Of a stretch of DNA of 64,000 nt, positions 60,992-64,000 are shown in pieces (within the stretch, counting starts at the first letter, position 1; every line of letters starts with the position of its first letter). Made by a program: the position numbers and the translations under genes. The notes under the pieces were generated by a model, which searched no databases, was not told the DNA's origin, and saw nothing but the letters and a program-made list of their open reading frames with translations. Source of the stretch: Burkholderia cenocepacia (GTDB taxonomy: Bacteria; Pseudomonadota; Gammaproteobacteria; Burkholderiales; Burkholderiaceae); contig NZ_CP060041.1 in the NCBI RefSeq assembly GCF_014211915.1, positions 806,001-870,000 on the forward strand, in the 5' to 3' direction.

Positions 60992-62254
60992 TCAGCCGAA
61001 CCGGAGCCGGTCGATGCCGACGAGCCGGTTGAAGATGAAATAGAACACGGCGGTGAAGATCACGAGATACGCGGACAGCGCACCGGCCAGCCCCCAGTTG
61101 AGCAGATCGTTGGTTTGCGACGCGATCAGCTGGCTGATCATCTCGTCGCCTGCACCGCCGAGCAGGGCGGGCGTAATGTAGTAACCGAGCGCCAGCACGA
61201 ACACGAGAAAGCACCCGGCGCCGATGCCCGGCAGCGTCTGGGGCACGTACACGCGAAAGAACGCGACGACCGGGTGCGCCCCGAGCGATTGCGCGGCGCG
61301 CATGTAGATCGGCGGCACGCTTTTCATCACCGAGTAAATCGCGAGAATCATGTAGGGCAACAGCACGTGCGTCATGCCGATCAGCACCCCGGCGCGGTTG
61401 AAGATCAACGGCAGCGGATGGTCGACGACATGCAGCGCGAGCAGCACGCGGTTGACCACGCCGCCCGGTTGCAGCAGTACGTACCACGCGGTCGTGCGGA
61501 CCAGCAGCGAGGTCCAGAACGGCACGATCACGAACAGCATCAGCAGGTTGCCCTGCTTCGCAGGCAGGTTGGCGAGCAGCCACGATACCGGGTACGCGAG
61601 CAGCAGGCACAGCAGCGTGACCGTGGCGCTGATCGACACCGTGCGCATGAACGCGGTGCGGTAGACCACGCTGTTCGCAGGCACCGAATGGACGGCGCCG
61701 TCGGGGGATACCTGTGCGTCGAGCCCGTTCAACAGATAGTCCGGCGTCCACGACGATGCCGCGCGTTTCAGCAGGCGCCAGGTTTCGGGCTGGCTCCAGC
61801 GCTCGTCGGCGGCCAGCAGGACGGGCTTCCATGCCGTGACCGCATCCTGAGCGCGTACCGTGCGTGCCGACTTCAGCAGCAGCGTGCGGAACTCGGGCTG
61901 GTAGAAGTTCATCCGGCGCGCCACGTCGCCGAGCGTGCCGGCGTCGCCGGCGCTTTTCAGTCCGCCGGCGAGGGCGGCGAACACCGGCTCGTCCGGCACG
62001 CCGTGGCCGTCCCAGTGTCGCAGCGTTTGCGCGAACGACGGCATCGCGCCGGACAGTTCCGGATTGCGCACGCTGCGGGCCAGCAGCGAAGCAATCGGCG
62101 CGATGAACGTGGCGAGCAGGAACACGAGCAGGGGCAGCGTCAGCAGCAGCGCGCGTAACGCCGCCTTGCGCCGCGCCTGCCGGTATTTGACGGCGTGCTC
62201 TGTCGCGAGCGCGGGGCCTGCCGCCGTCATGGGAAGCATTGACGAGTTGTTCAT
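60992..62254 (-). CDS. ABC permease, polyamine (PotB) type, with large periplasmic insertion
   Basis: 420 residues, much longer than the usual 280-300. After the first helix (LLLTLPLLVFLLATFIAPIA) about 120 mostly polar residues precede the second helix at LLCLLLAYPVSWLLA. This insertion (about 60-175) would be periplasmic. The EAA loop AAQSLGAHPVVAFFRVYVPQ is normal. It probably contacts the binding protein. Preceded by CGGAGT. First permease of the importer. Confidence 0.88.
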   Translation of the reverse strand: MNNSSMLPMTAAGPALATEHAVKYRQARRKAALRALLLTLPLLVFLLATFIAPIASLLARSVRNPELSGAMPSFAQTLRHWDGHGVPDEPVFAALAGGLKSAGDAGTLGDVARRMNFYQPEFRTLLLKSARTVRAQDAVTAWKPVLLAADERWSQPETWRLLKRAASSWTPDYLLNGLDAQVSPDGAVHSVPANSVVYRTAFMRTVSISATVTLLCLLLAYPVSWLLANLPAKQGNLLMLFVIVPFWTSLLVRTTAWYVLLQPGGVVNRVLLALHVVDHPLPLIFNRAGVLIGMTHVLLPYMILAIYSVMKSVPPIYMRAAQSLGAHPVVAFFRVYVPQTLPGIGAGCFLVFVLALGYYITPALLGGAGDEMISQLIASQTNDLLNWGLAGALSAYLVIFTAVFYFIFNRLVGIDRLRFG

Positions 62255-62326
62255 CGGGACTCCGGAGCGACGCGCCCGGCACGGGACGCGTCGCGTAATA
62301 CCACTACGACGTCATGGAGCGGCGCA

Positions 62327-63391
62327 TTACTGGCCGAGCCATGTCTGGAAGCGCTTGGTCAGCGCATCGCCGCTGTCGGCCCAGAAGTTCGCGTCGATCT
62401 GGATCGGTCGCTTGAAGTTGGCGGGCGCGGTCGGCAGGTCGGCAAGGCGGGCCTTGTCGATCAGCGGCAACGATGCCTTGCGCGGCGGCGCGTAAGCGAT
62501 GTACTTCGACAGATCCGCGTATGCCTGCGGCTGCGCCGATGCAGCGATGAACTGCTTCGCGGCCGCGGCGTGCTTCGCACCCTTCGGCACACCCCACCAT
62601 TCATAGTCGTACACCTGCGCGTCCCAGACGATCTTGAACGGCTTCTTGTCCTGGTGAACGGCGCTGTCGATGCGGCCGTTGTAGGCCTGCACCATCGTCA
62701 CCGCGCCGTCCGCGAGCAACTGCGGGGCTTGCGCACCGGCTTCCCACCACACGATGTTCGACTTGATCGTATCGAGCTTCGCAAACGCACGGTCGACGCC
62801 GGCCGGGGTCGCGAGCACCTTGTAGACGTCGGCCGGGGCCACGCCGTCGGCGACCAGCGCCCATTCGAGCGTGACCTTCGGCGACTTTCTCAGGCCGCGC
62901 TTGCCCGGGAATTTCTTCAGGTCGAAGAAGTCCGCGATGCGGGTCGGGGCGGTCTTCAGCTTGGACGCATCGTACGCATACACGGTCGACCAGACCATCG
63001 CGGCCACCGAGCATTCGCGCAGCGCGCCCGGCAGGAAATCCGACGTGTTGCCGATCGTCTTGCTGTCCAGCTTGTCGAGCAGACCTTCGTCGCAGGCGTT
63101 GATCGCGTCGTTGGTCTCCATGTCGATCAGGTCCCAAGTCGGGTTCTTCGCCTGTTCCATGGCCTGCAGCTTGGCCAGGCCGCCGTCGTACGACTCGGTC
63201 TGGAACTGGGTGCCGGTCTTCGCGGTGAACGGCTCGAACCATGCGTGGCGAGCGGCCGTTTCATAGGCGCCGCCGAATGTCACGACGGACAGCGTATCCG
63301 CGGCGTGAGCGGCAGACAGCGCGGAAAAGGCGCCGAGTGCGGCGACAGCCGCGATCGTGCGGGGCAGGGACGCGTAGCGAGGGTTTTGCAT
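62327..63391 (-). CDS. polyamine-type ABC substrate-binding protein
   Basis: 354 residues with a signal peptide (IAAVAALGAFSALSAAHA). DTLSVVTFGGAYETAARHAW, KNPTWDLIDMETNDAINACD and VTMVQAYNGRIDSAVHQDKK are typical of the PotD/PotF-related binding-protein family. Aromatic residues in WWEAGAQAPQL and YDYEWWGVPKGA could frame a cationic ligand. It starts 2 bp after the ATPase stop. Confidence 0.9.
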   Translation of the reverse strand: MQNPRYASLPRTIAAVAALGAFSALSAAHAADTLSVVTFGGAYETAARHAWFEPFTAKTGTQFQTESYDGGLAKLQAMEQAKNPTWDLIDMETNDAINACDEGLLDKLDSKTIGNTSDFLPGALRECSVAAMVWSTVYAYDASKLKTAPTRIADFFDLKKFPGKRGLRKSPKVTLEWALVADGVAPADVYKVLATPAGVDRAFAKLDTIKSNIVWWEAGAQAPQLLADGAVTMVQAYNGRIDSAVHQDKKPFKIVWDAQVYDYEWWGVPKGAKHAAAAKQFIAASAQPQAYADLSKYIAYAPPRKASLPLIDKARLADLPTAPANFKRPIQIDANFWADSGDALTKRFQTWLGQ

Positions 63392-63393
63392 TA

Positions 63394-64000
63394 TCAGGCT
63401 CCAGAGGCGATGGGCACGGCAACAGGCGGGATGGGTAAGCGAACGGCGGAGCTTGCGACGCGGGGGATGGCGGATGGCGACAGCACCTTGCAGTCGTCCG
63501 GGCGCCATACGATCGTCGCGGTTGCGCCGATCGGCGGCAGCGCGACGAGGCGCGTGTTGGGGACCTTGACGACCATCGTGTCGCCGCTGTCGAGTTGCAG
63601 CTGCACGCGATGATGATCGCCGCAATACACGATGTCGCGCACGGTCGCGGCGAGTGCGTTCGATCCCGCCGGCACGTTCGCGGTTTCGGCGATACCGAGT
63701 ACCTGCGCGCGCTCGGGGCGCAGCGCGAGCGTGGCGTCGTCGCCTGCCTCGACCTGGTTGCCGCGGCGACCGCGGATCGTGATACCGCCACGAAGCTGAA
63801 GCACGGCCCATTCGCCATCGAGCGCGCTGACGCGCCCGGCGAGACCGTTGTTCTCGCCGACGAAGTTCGCGACGAAGGCGTTCTGCGCGTTTTCGTACAG
63901 CTCGGTCGGCGTCGCGGCCTGCTGGATGCGTCCGTCGGAGAACACGGCGACGCGATTCGACATGGTCAGCGCTTCGTTCTGATCGTGCGTCACATAGACG
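63394..64000 (-). CDS. ABC transporter ATP-binding protein, polyamine (PotA) type, N-terminus beyond window
   Basis: The last 201 residues are in the window. VYVTHDQNEALTMSNRVAVF is the switch region (H-loop), followed by QQAATPTELYENAQNAFVAN and a TOBE-like C-terminal domain (LRPERAQVLG, VVKVPNTRLVAL). Walker A, signature and Walker B lie outside the window. It couples to the binding protein by 2 bp and drives the polyamine-type importer. Confidence 0.9.
   Translation of the reverse strand, partial: VYVTHDQNEALTMSNRVAVFSDGRIQQAATPTELYENAQNAFVANFVGENNGLAGRVSALDGEWAVLQLRGGITIRGRRGNQVEAGDDATLALRPERAQVLGIAETANVPAGSNALAATVRDIVYCGDHHRVQLQLDSGDTMVVKVPNTRLVALPPIGATATIVWRPDDCKVLSPSAIPRVASSAVRLPIPPVAVPIASGA

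Overview
The window is high-GC DNA with dense genes, long antisense shadow frames and strong G/C third-position bias. It carries many LysR, AraC, GntR/MocR and TrmB regulators next to catabolic genes. Protein content (a DUF3331 protein, cofactor-free haloperoxidase-like hydrolases, a CIO-type cytochrome bd oxidase, polyamine-type ABC uptake) fits a betaproteobacterium of the genus Burkholderia, probably the cepacia complex, and more likely a secondary replicon than the core chromosome. I see no rRNA, tRNA, insertion sequence, prophage or CRISPR array.

Layout. 1-2.7 kb: a head-to-head HlyD/EmrA-type adaptor and DHA2-type MFS pump. 2.8-9.9 kb: two cofactor-free haloperoxidase-like hydrolases, a DUF3331 protein, a winged-helix/ATPase regulator, DoxX and an MscS channel with a cyclic-nucleotide-binding domain. 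10-16.6 kb: LysR and AraC regulators, a secreted aldose 1-epimerase, and a divergon of TrmB regulator plus PhzF-like enzyme facing a Rid protein plus MFS exporter, separated by two palindromic operators. 16.8-21.5 kb: AraC, SDR, a third hydrolase, a LysR regulator and a LysE exporter. 21.6-26.8 kb: a DUF3142 protein with a large frameshifted exported protein, then two lipoproteins. 27-34.6 kb: AraC, an unknown protein with a PD-(D/E)XK-like pattern, a hydratase, a universal stress protein behind a perfect FNR/ANR box, an orphan tyrosine recombinase, a TfoX-like protein and an exported hypothetical.

34.6-45 kb holds three regulator/transport units: MocR facing a FAD amino-acid oxidase and a branched-chain-type binding protein; a second MocR gene with a frameshift, beside a decayed DUF4132-like remnant; and GntR facing a fumarate-lyase-family enzyme and a DctA symporter, with two TGTCCGGACA palindromes. 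45-49.6 kb is a molybdenum-cofactor run (fdhD-moeA-moaA-moaE-moaD) in which moaD is frameshifted at its Gly-Gly tail. 50-53.5 kb carries cioAB and a bestrophin. 54-64 kb is almost all minus strand: a polyamine-type ABC importer, then a flavin monooxygenase, Rid protein, DUF1028 protein, M20 deacylase, a lone GlnQ-type ATPase and a class II aldolase, which together look like an uncharacterised nitrogen-compound uptake and breakdown cluster.

Three otherwise well-conserved genes are each broken by one missing base in a short G/C run (24029-24033, 39845-39850, 45186-45190). This pattern suggests homopolymer under-calling in the source sequence at least as much as real gene loss.
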